From Pohlia nutans (taxonomy: Eukaryota > Streptophyta > Bryopsida > Bryales > Mniaceae): DNA of 64,000 bases. The first letter of the stretch is position 1; each line of letters starts with the position of its first letter. Positions 1 through 10,561 of this stretch are shown here, piece by piece. Both the position numbers and the translations under genes were made by a program. The DNA is taken from NCBI GenBank assembly GCA_022496805.1, contig CM040099.1, positions 18,274,031 to 18,338,030 on the forward strand, in the 5' to 3' direction. The notes below the pieces were generated by a model, which searched no databases, was not told the origin of the DNA, and saw only the letters and a list, made by a program, of their open reading frames with translations.

Positions 1-239
1 ATATATCAAACTAAATAAAATAAAATTTTATTGACGTACCTCTTGAGAAACATATGGAACACTATCTTCCATCATATTATTGTATATAAAAGTGACCATG
101 TTCAAACCAACCATTACCAATAGACTATTGAATATAAACAAAAGGGAGAGGGTAATGGTGTAAACCACTACTTATTTCTTTTTGTCCAGCTCAAAGTAAA
201 CACTTGTCTCAGGTAGGACAATAAACGGTCAGACGGACT

Positions 240-560
240 TAGCGGGAATCGAACCCGGACCGTACAATTGTAATACATTCGTCCCTCTCCAACCAACCTT
301 GGATCCATGACTTGGCAACCACCAACAGAACAAACACCAATTTATACCCACACAAAAGCTCTAACTAATTAATGTTACTAGTGTTACTAGTACTTATCTC
401 CGGTCACTAAAGTGTCTATTCTCCAAAGAGGAAAGTAGTCTTGTATCAATGGCCCTTTGTCGGGTGGGCATCGGCTCATTGTCAAGACGAACAGACACTT
501 TATTCACGCCGGCCTCGAAAGAGGACTGGAGTTCATATCTATATCTATCTATCTGACCAT
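240..560 (-). repeat. Dispersed repeat with tRNA-like B box (possible SINE), copy 1
   Basis: The minus strand at about 244-300 carries a tRNA-like stretch: a T-arm-like word GGTTCGATTCC, preceded by a D-arm-like GGTTGGTTGGAGAGGG. A clean cloverleaf cannot be drawn, because the anticodon loop lacks T33 and the T stem has a mismatch, so this is not called a tRNA gene. The sequence at 400-560 recurs at 37545-37700, including a shared block reading CACTTTATTCACGCCGGCC. An 88-codon open frame at 457-723 lies partly inside this repeat and is probably not a gene. Confidence 0.45.
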
Positions 561-1705
561 GTTCCCAATTTTGTCCCTGGTTGATTCGTTTGGTTGCATA
601 GAATGCCTATTTTCAAAATCCAAAGAATACTTCTCTTCAAAATTCAATAACAAAGTCCACATTCCTTGGCTCAAGCTCTTGGCTTTGAACTTTGTTCATA
701 AGATCGTGCAAATCGTGATCTAGCCATGTTTCTATGTTTTGTTTTTTTTTTCATTCTTCACATTACCATTTGAATTGTTCATGTTCCCTTCATTATGATA
801 GATCTCACTAGATCAAAAATAGTGATTCATGGCACAAGGATTAACAAGAAATATCCAAGTAGCTCTAAAACCTGATTGAATATTTGCAAGTTAGTTTAGA
901 ATGATCAATGAGTCATAGTTTTCAATTGTAGTCATATGATTTTAAGAATAACAAGAGGAAGGGAAAAAAATAGCAACTTTTAATATTGGACCCTATTGTA
1001 CAATACAAATGCCTTAATACCACTACTACTTGTTTTTCGATAGTATGCTCGAGGGGCAGGGAGTCACGTAGGAAAATTAGTAAACATAGTGTGTTAAAAT
1101 ATAGGGTGTGTTTTATTCATTGAATGTAAATTTTCTACCTGATTAAAAAAATTTAGATGTAATATAGGATGCTTTAAATTCAAATAAGGAATAACTTAAG
1201 AACATACCTTGAATGTATTTAGAATATTTTAGAATATACCCTAAATATTCCAATTATGTGATAGCTCCATTTAATTACCATGTTAAGTTATGTGTCTACA
1301 TTAATTTCAACTAAGTGAATCCCCAAGATAGTATGTCTTGTGAAAAGTACTTTTATCTGCTATATTACATTACTATTTTGGTATAGTAGAAAAATATTTT
1401 TTTAGGCACAAGCAATAGTGCCAAAGCTTGATGCCCAAAACTACTACTCTATTAGTTTATGTATTATGTTCATCATCAAATAAGTGTTTTTAAAAAAAAT
1501 TGTATAATGTGTCATCATCACATTGGTTGTAACTTTTAATAAATTTGATACGGCAAGGGAATATTTTGTTGTTTTATTTTGTGAATGATGATAATGATAG
1601 TTTACTACAATACATATGAATTCCTTCAGCGACCTCAGTGTTTGACACTTCATTCATGTACATACATATATACATACATACATACATACATACATGTGTG
1701 TATGT
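561..1705. other. AT-rich intergenic DNA ending in a (CATA)n microsatellite
   Basis: No convincing gene is seen. The last ~45 bases (about 1658-1705) are a CATA/TATG microsatellite into which the LTR element to the right inserted. The matching TATG/CATG run resumes at 9317. Confidence 0.6.
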
Positions 1706-2251
1706 TGTTAAGGGGGTTTTCTAGGAACCGACCTTAAACGAATGAGACTACTCCGCACAAGACTATTCTAGACTATTCTAGACTAGTTATTAGAGATTGA
1801 ATGGAGTAGTAAGAGGTTTCTACAAAGGAGAACGTACTGTCGCCTAGGAAAAAGCACCAGTATGCTAGTGAGTCGGCTCCTGCATACCCACAGACTACTG
1901 CAACTAACCAAGATACAACCACAAAGAGCGATACAAGAGCAGGAAACAACAGTAGTCTAGCAGCAGTAGTCTAACATACTAGTGCGCACAAGAAGAGTAA
2001 AGACAAGAACGAAGTACAACGGAGGCTGCCAAGAAGATGTACAAATGGTATAGCAACAACTCTCTCAAAGAGAGTGAAGGTACATATAGGAGACTGGTCT
2101 GACAGTGTGTCAGACTGGTCGACCGGAAAAGTCGGGTCGACCAGTCTGTACCAGCCTGTACTGCCACGTGTCGCCTGCCGGGTCTATTCCTGCCGGGAAT
2201 AGACTAGCCTACTCTTAGCCTAACTGAATATCAACTAATATTCGGTTAACA
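1706..2251 (-). repeat. 3' LTR of the gypsy element
   Basis: This is the direct repeat of 8771-9316, with TG/CA ends. It contains many TAGTCGAC-like words and an inverted AGACTGGTC...GACCAGTCT motif near 2092-2150. Confidence 0.9.
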
Positions 2252-2268
2252 TTGCCCTCCCTCTGAGC
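2252..2268 (-). other. Polypurine tract of the gypsy element
   Basis: On the minus strand the bases immediately before the 3' LTR read AGAGGGAGGGCAA. This is the purine-rich primer expected for plus-strand DNA synthesis. Confidence 0.7.
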
Positions 2269-2378
2269 TAAGTACACTCCTGTGGACTTTAGACTACCCC
2301 GGTAGGCGACTAGGAAAATGGTCACGAGGAATGACCAAATTACCCGCGGCCGAGACTTCTGCGACTAGTCGACCCGGA

Positions 2379-3314
2379 CTATGGTTGACTTGTCACTGGT
2401 TGACGTCGCTGGAGTGCCGGGTCATGACGGGCGAGCGGATTTCTAAGGGCAGCCCTGAAAAGTCGGACCCAAGAGAGTGTAGTGAAGAGAGTGCGGGTGA
2501 GTCGACTGGGATGTCGACTGCTGCTGGTGTGTGTGCTCTCGTCGTCTGGTCGGGTGCTGGGAGCTGGTGGTCCTACTGGTGCTGTGGTGGACTCCTTGGC
2601 CAGTCGACTGCCCTCCAATCGGGTGCGGTCGAGCTCGGCTTGAAGGGTAGTCTTGGCCTGAACCGCCTCTAACAAAAGGAGGTTCGCTCGGGAGCCAATA
2701 TCTTCGAGTCGACCCACCGATCCTTGGATGTCGTCTAGGCGCTGGCGCCAGTGCATCGATAATGTCGTCGCTTGTGATGTTGGTGAGTCGGGTGCTGGTC
2801 GGATGAGGTTGACCTGTCGAGGTGGAAGGTGGCTTAAGGGAGTGAGTTTACCTTGCTTGGCACGCTTCTCTAGTCGCTCCTGGTCCTGCTTGCACGCAAG
2901 TGAGGAGCGTCTCTCCCTACGATCGGCGGTCGGTTGACTCCCGGTAGTAGCGGTCGGTGCCGCTGGGTCGGGCGTGGTTTGTTGACTAGGGGGGCAAGCA
3001 GTCGATGTTTGGCCCTGGTCGACTAGTCGGGGAGGTCGATCGAGTGCCTTCGATGTCTGGTCGGCTCCAAGTCTGCCTTTGAAAACTATGTAGTCGGGTC
3101 CTCTGGAGTTGTTTTCCGAGTTCTCCGACTGTCGACGTCGGTCGTTGGTCTTCTGCTCGGCGACCGTTGGGTGCGTATACTCCTGGTCAGTGCTAGGAAA
3201 ATACGATTCAAGGAATGAGTCCAATACCTCGGCTGAAGGGCAGATCGTAGTCTTCGTGGTCTGCATCGTCTTGATGTTGCTGGCTATCAAGTTGAACATC
3301 CATTTCGCCCAGTC
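2379..3314 (-). pseudogene. Extra 3' ORF of the gypsy element, unknown function
   Basis: This stretch of about 306 residues continues the same reading frame as the upstream integrase remnant, separated only by one TAG at 3315-3317. It has no domain I recognise. The N-terminal half is polar, rich in S, T, P, Q and R. A helical, probably coiled-coil part near residues 180-235 includes RLEDIGSRANLLLLEAVQAK, and a short basic tail follows. It ends in TAG at 2379. Extra ORFs after integrase occur in several plant gypsy lineages, where some have envelope-like or structural roles. Here the role is unknown and no membrane segment is evident. Whether it is translated as a fusion or separately cannot be decided from the sequence. 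Confidence 0.6.
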
Positions 3315-4793
3315 CTATTGCATGGCGCGGTCGATCAGTGACTCGACTGTGCACAGGACGTCGAGCATTTCCTTGCTGATGTAGGTTGTTTTGCGTTTGA
3401 AGCCGAGGCCTTGAATGAAGGCCGTCAATTGCCTGTGGTTTTCGGCTTTGCAGTGGCAGATGTTGTAGCCCTCAACAGTTTTGCCGGCATCAGAATACTC
3501 TTCGAACCGACCCGGTGGGTACTCAGTAGGGTCAATCGGCTGTATAGTAATGCCAAATGGGAGTTTCAGGACTTCGTGGACGACAGTCGGGTCGATTGGC
3601 GGCCATAAATACGGCGGCTTTTCTAGGGTTTGACCGGTCGGGTTGACTAGTCGAGTCGACCAGTCGAGTCGACCGACCGTGACTAGGTCGAGTTGGGTCG
3701 GCTGCTGTCGGCTTGGCTTGTCTTCGTTCTGTTCTAGTGTAGACCTAATCTCTGATTTGCTAGTGAGTCGACTAGTCAAATCAGTAGGGGTTTTATCGCC
3801 TAGGACTTGGTAGGGTTTGAGTTTGTTGTCGTGGACTACTACCGGGTCGGGGTCAGAGTGCTGAAGGTTGACTAGGAGGAGTGTGTTGTTGGGGACGGCA
3901 TACTGGATGTGATACAGGCCAAACCATTTACTATGAAGTTTACCGGCATGGAGATTTGTACCTTTCGGGTGCCAGAAGACGTAGTCGCCTACGGTGTATG
4001 GAGTCGACTGGCCTAGGGTCTGGGCCCATTGTGGTCGGTTCCACTGTTTCGCGCCATGGTGGGTGGCTGCTGCCGGTCGGGTCTTGTCTAATTTCTCGAG
4101 GTCGGCGACACGGGCTGCTAGCACTCGCCTGGGAGCGAAGTCGGTAGCCGATGTCGACTGTTGGGTAGGGATAATGTATTTGGTTGGCATTAATGGTGTG
4201 AGAACACCCTTGTATGCCGTCCGGTAAGCGAAGAGGACCGTGTGGAGCTGAAAGTCCCGGTCGGTCCGATTCTCATTGACTAGCTTCTGTAGCATCCGGA
4301 CTAAGGCAAAGATGTCTATGAACTCCTTGAATAGGGATCTGGCACTGGCTCTGAGACTAGGGCTCAGATTTGCGTTCAGCTCCAACATCTTGGGGTTGGT
4401 AGAGGTACCGACGTTGACATGGTCGAGTCGATCCTCCTCATTGTGATTCCAATAGGCAATGTCCATGAATCGCAGGTTGCCTTGTATTGGTGTCTTGTCT
4501 ACCAACATTGTTCCTGGTCTATGTTGAATACCCTAGTGACTAGTGGTACTAGTCGATTCTGTCCTAGTCTGGTCGACTGTCGACTCGGTAGCTAGGTGGT
4601 TCCAGTCGATTGTGCCCAGTGTATGAAGGGTCGGGTCGGAGGCCATCAAGATTTCCTCCTCCTCATCGGTAATACCTTCCGCGAAGTTATAACATACTAG
4701 AGCATGTGGTGTAACCGCCTCGTATCCTAACTGTCGATTTATCTTGACGGTCTTGACGGTGCCGTTGCCCATGATCTGCACCTCGTTGTTGCC
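3315..4793 (-). pseudogene. Deleted pol: RT flank joined to integrase C-terminal part
   Basis: The frame runs on from gag-protease after a TAG at 4794-4796 and is broken again by a TAG at 4533-4535. The first part is the protease-to-RT linker and ends in FKEFIDIFAL, typical of sequence just before RT. Near 4295 it jumps directly to LVNENRTDRDFQLHTVLFAY, the end of an integrase core and start of its C-terminal part. VGDYVFWHPKGTNLHAGKLH then follows, the GPY/F-like small domain that in intact elements aids integration. The RT YxDD motif, RNase H, the integrase zinc finger and the D,D-35-E core are all absent. The deletion fuses the flanks in frame. The element therefore makes at most structural proteins and a protease. 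Confidence 0.8.
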
Positions 4794-7757
4794 CTAGTTG
4801 TGTATGACTTTGGCATGTCGAAGCCAGGGTCGACCGAGTAATAACCGGTAGTCTGACTTGACTGTCGAGCAGTCGATGACTATAAGCGTGACTATGTAGG
4901 GGATGCCATGAATATGAATTTTGACATCCCTGATCAATCTTTTGGGCCGTGCTATGGTGCCGTTGGCCATCTTGAGGTTGAATGGTGCGGGTGAGGGTCT
5001 GGCTAGTCCCAGGCGTTTGCGTTCGTCTTCGGTGATTACATTGACGCCGGATCCGCCATCGATCAGAACGTCATCTACCATGTTTTTTCCGACTGAAACT
5101 GTGATGACCGGCATGTGTTTGTCGATGACTCCTACAGCGGCGATCGTCTCCTCCGCCGTAGTCGAGTAGGGTGACTCAAGAGTCGACCTTGGGTCTGGAT
5201 GAGTCAGTCGATCCCGAACAAGTGTGGTGAGGGTCGGTGATAACTGTAGTAAGTCGCGGATGGACACCTGCAATTTGCAGTCTTGTAGTTGATCGAGGAT
5301 CTGCTGCTGGATGGTGCCAAATGCGATGCTGTCCTGGTCGACTGTGGCTTGACTAGGTTGGTCTGGGTCGTCTCGAGGGGTGATCGTTTGTTGCGGTAAT
5401 GCATCCGCGTCCCAGTCAAGTGAGGGCAAGTCCTCAGTCGACTTTGGGTCTTTAGTGGAAGTCAGCGTTTCCAACTCGGCTTGTAGTTGATGAACTTCCT
5501 GCATCATTTGATCACGTAGTAGTTCTTGGGCAGTCCAGTCGGTCGTCTCCATGGTCTCGTCAGGAGTCGACTGGCTTCTGGTAATCGCTGCGACCGTCAG
5601 AACACCAACCGTAGTGTTCGGTAGTTCTTCAATGACTAGTGACGACATGTTGGGCTTAGTTTTGATCTGCTGATTAAGGAATTTGACGACCTTCGGATCC
5701 TTCAGTAGGGGACACATGTATGTCGGATGGTCCAAAGTTTTGCAAAGAGAACAAGGGAATATCCGTCGTGGTGTGTTATCCCGGGGCGGTCGACCCCTTG
5801 ATTCGGAGGTAGTCGACACTGGTGTGGCTGCTGCTACCGGGACTGTCGTATTAGCCGCTGCACGCCTTTTTCCAATCTCGCTCTCTGGGTTGAACCAGCA
5901 ATCGCGTTCGAGATGGCCTGGCTTGTTGCATCGGTTGCAAAATGCTTGTGTGGTAGTCTCGGCTCGCTCGGTAGTCTCGGTTTGCTCGGTAGTCTCAGTT
6001 CGCTCGGTAGTCTCGGCTCGCTCGGTAGTCTCGGCTCGCTCGGTAGTCTCGGCTTGCTCGGTAGAGGTCGAGTCGGGTTCCTTAGGTAGTCCGCTTTCTG
6101 CTAGCTTAGCGGATTTCTTGGCCTGGGCTAGTGTCGATCTTGGTAGTCCGACTGTGGCTACCTGCAGATACTTCAACAAACCAGCTCGGAAATTGCTTAG
6201 TAGGAAATTATCAGTCAGGATGTCCTCAAACTGGCTGGCTAGTTTCATCATCCGTTCGTAGTAATCGTCAACCGACTCTTTGGCATCCTCTTTCATACTG
6301 CGGAAACGTAGGTAAGCTTGGTCGTCGTTGTCGATCTCCTGGTAGCGGTGTTTGAAGGCATCAAGAATTCCGTGTAAGTCTTGGTGTGGGTAGGACGTTC
6401 TTTGAGTCGAGAACCAATTATAGTTAGCCGCATCGACTAGCAAATGTCCAAATAAGGCTATAATAATAGCTGCATCAGTTTCGCCATTCAAAGTAAGGGC
6501 ATTGAGAAATCGATGGATATGAGTAATGGCACACTTTCCTTCCTTGTAGGTGGGCATGGCTACCGGTTTTCGAGTAGTCGTCCGAGTCGGATGTGTAGCT
6601 GCTGGGTAGGAAGGCTGCTGCTGAATCTGGTCTGCAGGTACCGAATAGTCTATCGACCGAGGGTTGTATAGTGCACATTGTTCGAGAAGGTGACCATAGC
6701 CACCACAAGATGCACACATAGGTATGGTGGGTTGGTACTGGTTGACAGTCGATAGGACTGATCGCTGGGAAGCTACCGGTCGACTGTACGGGTTCTGTAG
6801 TAGGGGCCTGGTATGTGCCTGTGAAAACGATGGTTGGTTGATAGGCTGAATAATAGGAATGCCTATTGCGGGCTGAGTTTGGTAACTAGGTGGTAGACTA
6901 GTCCGAGGGGTCGACACTCTGGGAGTGGTGGTTTGGGCTACCCTTGACTGATCTATGTATAGAATATTCGGCTCATAAGTATGAGTGTGAATATTCGGGA
7001 GACTGGGTCGAGTTACAACCTGGTCGACTCGTTGGTTAGATTGATAGATCTGTGTGATCCTATCGACTAGGTCATTATCCAAGCCATCTAGGCCAGTCGG
7101 ATATTGGTTGTTGGTACTAGGTGTCATGGGTCGACTGTTCATTTGACCAGGAGAACTGGGTTCCTGGTGAAATGCAGTCGACTGGTCTGGTCGACCTGGT
7201 GGAGATTCCGAGTGTAGTTTCTCAGACGTCGGGTTCTGGCTTGATAAAAGACTGGCAAGGCGGGAGTCTAATCCGTCCCTACTACGACGTAGTTGATTTA
7301 TCTCTAACTGTCGTTGATGCGAAATGATGGTAGGGTCGGTAGTGTACCTTACTAGTCTTTGATACGCACTAGAAGGTCGTTCCGGTAAGTCGAGTGGGTC
7401 GTCGGTTATCCTTCGTGGAGAAGACGGGTTAGACATCGTCTGGAACGCCACCGTCGGGTCGGTAAACTGATGAGCCGTGGTATACATGGTCGGTAGTATA
7501 GCCAGGGGTCGGGTCGGGAGAGTTGGAATGCCTTGTGCCATTGGTATAGAAGTTTCGTGAAAAATGGTACCTTCCGGGGTATCCATCATTCCTTGTGTGA
7601 ACTCCATGTAGTGTTGTAAGGACGGGTCGGTAGAGGTCGATGCTGCGACTTGCCGCCGAATCTCGTATGTCGGTCGGGGATCCATTCCGGTGGTAGTATC
7701 GTGTACTACTGTCGGTGGGATGGTCTCTGACTGTAAGTTTCGCCACTCTCTGTGCAA
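4794..7757 (-). CDS. Gag-protease polyprotein of the gypsy element
   Basis: About 987 codons. The structural region lies at residues ~395-560. There are CCHC-type knuckles CASCGGYGHLLEQC (~residue 350), CNRCNKPGHLERDC (~610) and a variant CSLCKTLDHPTYMC (~675). A retropepsin near the C-terminus has the active-site motif VLIDGGSGVNVI and the later LLLGRPWLR. Gag packages element RNA into particles and the protease cleaves the polyprotein. The frame is open upstream of 7757 with no ATG; the first ATG is at 7683-7685, so the true start is uncertain. A hexapeptide-like array (ETTERA repeats) sits before the second knuckle. The frame stops at TAG 4794-4796, where related polyproteins would read on toward RT, so the stop is probably a mutation. 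Confidence 0.85.
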   Translation of the reverse strand: MHREWRNLQSETIPPTVVHDTTTGMDPRPTYEIRRQVAASTSTDPSLQHYMEFTQGMMDTPEGTIFHETSIPMAQGIPTLPTRPLAILPTMYTTAHQFTDPTVAFQTMSNPSSPRRITDDPLDLPERPSSAYQRLVRYTTDPTIISHQRQLEINQLRRSRDGLDSRLASLLSSQNPTSEKLHSESPPGRPDQSTAFHQEPSSPGQMNSRPMTPSTNNQYPTGLDGLDNDLVDRITQIYQSNQRVDQVVTRPSLPNIHTHTYEPNILYIDQSRVAQTTTPRVSTPRTSLPPSYQTQPAIGIPIIQPINQPSFSQAHTRPLLQNPYSRPVASQRSVLSTVNQYQPTIPMCASCGGYGHLLEQCALYNPRSIDYSVPADQIQQQPSYPAATHPTRTTTRKPVAMPTYKEGKCAITHIHRFLNALTLNGETDAAIIIALFGHLLVDAANYNWFSTQRTSYPHQDLHGILDAFKHRYQEIDNDDQAYLRFRSMKEDAKESVDDYYERMMKLASQFEDILTDNFLLSNFRAGLLKYLQVATVGLPRSTLAQAKKSAKLAESGLPKEPDSTSTEQAETTERAETTERAETTERTETTEQTETTERAETTTQAFCNRCNKPGHLERDCWFNPESEIGKRRAAANTTVPVAAATPVSTTSESRGRPPRDNTPRRIFPCSLCKTLDHPTYMCPLLKDPKVVKFLNQQIKTKPNMSSLVIEELPNTTVGVLTVAAITRSQSTPDETMETTDWTAQELLRDQMMQEVHQLQAELETLTSTKDPKSTEDLPSLDWDADALPQQTITPRDDPDQPSQATVDQDSIAFGTIQQQILDQLQDCKLQVSIRDLLQLSPTLTTLVRDRLTHPDPRSTLESPYSTTAEETIAAVGVIDKHMPVITVSVGKNMVDDVLIDGGSGVNVITEDERKRLGLARPSPAPFNLKMANGTIARPKRLIRDVKIHIHGIPYIVTLIVIDCSTVKSDYRLLLGRPWLRHAKVIHN
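5945..6068 (-). repeat. 18-bp coding minisatellite inside gag
   Basis: Six to seven imperfect copies of an 18-bp unit (plus strand CTCGGTAGTCTCGGCTCG) encode tandem TTERAE/TTEQTE hexapeptides on the minus strand. They form an acidic, flexible linker between the Gag core and the zinc knuckle. Confidence 0.85.
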
Positions 7758-7869
7758 ACGGGTGTTAGAGAACTGGTCGGTAGTTACTTCTAGTGGTAAG
7801 GGAGAACCGGTAGCTTGTGTACGCGGTCGTTCCCTACTAGTGACGCGGCAGTTATCTGATCTAGATCTG

Positions 7870-8770
7870 AATCTGAGATTTAGATCTGACTCTGCTAGGT
7901 AGGTCGGGCTCTGAGATCTGTTTGGCTTGTCTTTTGTGCTGGCCTAGTCGGTTGCCCTTTGGCACCGTAAGCCTTGTTCACAGACTGCTTTTACAGATTT
8001 TTGGTCAGTAGCATTATCGACTGTTGACTACCCTGGTCGACTGTCATACACAATGATCTCCGAGGCTCTTTCCGGCTACTCGGGCTCTGGACTTTTTTTT
8101 TTTTTAAGACATATGATTTTCGTGTAGGAAGCAGATGACTACTGTTTCCCAGGGACGTATAGGGCCTTGCGATAGTCGACAGGATCGACTAGGATCTAGA
8201 TCTAGATCTGGGTCGACTAGGATCTGGAACTGGGTCGACTAGGATCTGGAACTCGGTCGACTAGGATCTAGATCTGAGTCGACTAGGATCTAGATCAGGG
8301 TCGACTAGGATCTAGATCTGGGTCAACTAGGATCTGGATTTGGGTCTAGATCTAGATGTGAATCTGACTAGGTAGGTCGGGCTCTGAGATTTGTTTGGCT
8401 AGTCTTTTGTGTTGGCCTAGTCGGTTGCTCTTTGGCACCGTAAGCCTTGTTCACAGACTGCTCTTACAGATTCCTGGTCAGTAGCATTATCGACTGTTGA
8501 CTACCCTAGTCGACTGTCACACTAAATGATCTCCGAGGCTCTTTTTGGCTACTCGGGCTCTGGATTTTTCTCAAGACTTATGATTTTTGTGTAGGAAGCA
8601 GATGGCTGCTGTTTCCCAGGGACGTATAGTGCCTAGCGATAGTCCACAGGATTGACTAGGATCTAGATCTGGATCTGGGTTGACTAGGATCTGGATCTGG
8701 ATCTGGATCTAGATCTGACTAGCCCAACAGAAAGACTAGCGTCTAAGCTGAACTTTGCATGGTCGCCAAA
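7870..8770 (-). repeat. Duplicated 5' leader and GGATCTAGATCT minisatellite of the gypsy element
   Basis: A segment of about 320 bp occurs twice, at 7888-8205 and 8364-8675. Both copies contain the shared run GGCACCGTAAGCCTTGTTCA. Between and beside them lie tandem units of about 22 bp built from GTCGACTAGGATCTAGATCT (8185-8340 and 8650-8720). This is the untranslated leader between primer-binding site and gag, where packaging and promoter functions usually sit. No ORF is supported. Confidence 0.85.
8753..8770 (-). other. Primer-binding site of the gypsy element
   Basis: Directly inside the 5' LTR the minus strand reads TTTGGCGACCATGCAAAG. Its start resembles the TGGCG-type tRNA-primer sites common in plant gypsy elements. 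The priming tRNA is not identified. Confidence 0.55.
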
Positions 8771-9316
8771 TGTTAAGGGGTTTTTCTAGGAACCGACCTT
8801 AAACGAATGAGACTACTCCGCACAAGACTATTCTAGACTATTCTAGACTAGTTATTAGAGATTGAGAGGAGTAGTAAGAGGTTTCTACAAAGGAGAACGT
8901 ACTGTCGCCTAGGAAAAAGCACCAGTATGCTAGTGAGTCGGCTCCTGCATACCCACAGACTACTGCAACTAACCAAGATACAACCACAAAGAGCGATACA
9001 AGAGCAGGAAACAGCAGTAGTCTAGCAGTAGTAGTCTAACATACTAGTGCGCACAAGAAGAGTAAAGACAAGAACGAAGTACAACGGAGGCTGCCAAGAA
9101 GATGTACAAATGGTATAGCAACAACTCTCTCAAAGAGAGTGAAGGTACATATAGGAGACTGGTCTGACAGTGTGTCAGACTGGTCGACCGGAAAAGTCGG
9201 GTCGACCAGTCTGTACCAGCCTGTACTGCCACGTTTCGCCTGCCGGGTCTATTCCTGCCGGGAATAGACTAGCCTACTCTTAGCCTAACTGAATATCAAC
9301 TAATATTCGGTTAACA
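8771..9316 (-). repeat. 5' LTR of the gypsy element
   Basis: Direct repeat of 1706-2251 with TG/CA ends, followed by the TATGT target duplication at 9317-9321. It should carry the element's promoter and polyadenylation site; none is confidently marked. Confidence 0.9.
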
Positions 9317-10561
9317 TATGTATGTATGTATGTATGTATGCATGCATGCATGCATGTATGTATTTTGAAGAACCTTTGTTAGTGCTAAAGGAATGATTTG
9401 TCATATCAAAGAATGTTTTTAAAGAACTTTTGTTAGTGCTAAATGCTCTACGATTCCTCCGATTCCCTAAAGTAAATAGTAGGGAGGCTCAAGAACATAA
9501 CTTACACTTCCCTTACATAGAAAGTGTATTAATACCATATAAGTTATGGGAAGGGGACGTTTGAGAGGCTTATGCAATTGACTTTTCAAAGGAAGTAATG
9601 AAGGGGAATGTGATACTGTTGATAGTGAAGCTCCTGTTTATTTATTATTATTGTTTTGGGGAGGTCACAAGAATTGGATGCTTTAATGGGGGGCTTGAAA
9701 AATGGGCAGCTCATGTGCACGCCATGACGACAGCACTTGCATGGGTGCCTACCATGTAGGATAGGATTCACATTAACCTCTAAGGGCCTCCTTCCATGTA
9801 AGGGGGGAAGTGGGTGGCCGGTCCTCAAAAGGAGGAAGCTCCACCGAAATGGGTGGAAACAGGAGGATTCAAGAGTAAAAATTTCATTTGTACCGAAATG
9901 GGTGGAGCATGAGTGGTTCTTGAGACCTCAATTCTTGTCTTCTAGTGCCTTCCCAAGCGATCCTCAAAGCCCTAAAGGACATACTAAGTCCCCATACTGA
10001 ACAAAGGATTGATTTGATTTTGTCATGTATGATTGCCACATTGTCAATGATTTTTAAGGGGTTTGACATGTCATGATAATCTTTAAATATTTCAAATCTT
10101 GAATGATGTTTGTGAAGAGAGTTCTTTGAATGATGACGGTGAATTTTTGTGTCATGAAAAATTCAATGCTTGTAAAGGTATTCAAACTCTTGATGCTTCC
10201 AAGTGCTTGGATTGTCAAATCTTTAGGATTCGTTGTTGGTGTCAACAAATTTCATGTTATGAGTTGTGAATAATTTTAGCATTTAGCATCATGAATCCCA
10301 TTTTTGGTGGCATCCTACGCCTCTTCTCTATATCTCTGAATCAAAATTACGCACACTTTTGACCTACTTTCTCACAAAGTGGTCAAACTTGATGAAGTAT
10401 TCTTGCATTTTGAAGATTGTTGTTTTGAAACCCTAATCCTATGACATTTTTCAATGGTCTATTGTTTGTGTATGTACGACAAAGCTTGGAATATCTCTAA
10501 AGTAATAGTAAAAGATTTTCAATTCTTGGAAGGGATGATCTTGTACAGTTATGGGGAAATA
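9317..10561. other. Intergenic DNA
   Basis: Starts with the (TATG)n/(CATG)n microsatellite that flanks the gypsy insertion (9317-9363). Short open frames at 9586-10250 show no recognisable domain. No gene is called. Confidence 0.5.

Larger units (their letters stand above)
1706..9316 (-). mobile_element. Non-autonomous Ty3/gypsy LTR retrotransposon, complete ends
   Basis: Two 546-bp LTRs (1706-2251 and 8771-9316) begin TG and end CA. A perfect 5-bp target duplication TATGT lies at 1701-1705 and 9317-9321. Coding sequence is on the minus strand, so 8771-9316 is the 5' LTR. The LTRs differ at about six positions, suggesting a fairly recent insertion. Inside, in minus-strand order, are a long leader with duplicated segments, Gag with CCHC knuckles, a retropepsin, a junction where RT, RNase H and the integrase core are missing, the integrase C-terminal part, and an extra 3' ORF. 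It could move only with proteins supplied in trans. Assignment to Ty3/gypsy rests on the protease type and on the integrase remnant lying downstream of the RT flank. Confidence 0.9.

Noticed and set aside
240..300. Possible tRNA gene on the minus strand
   Set aside because: A T-arm-like word is present but the anticodon loop lacks T33, the stems have mismatches and no acceptor stem closes. It is part of a dispersed repeat.
457..723. 88-codon open frame as a gene
   Set aside because: It overlaps a repeat also found at 37545-37700 and shows no domain.
5683..6261. 192-codon plus-strand frame across gag
   Set aside because: Antisense shadow of the 18-bp coding repeats and neighbouring gag codons.
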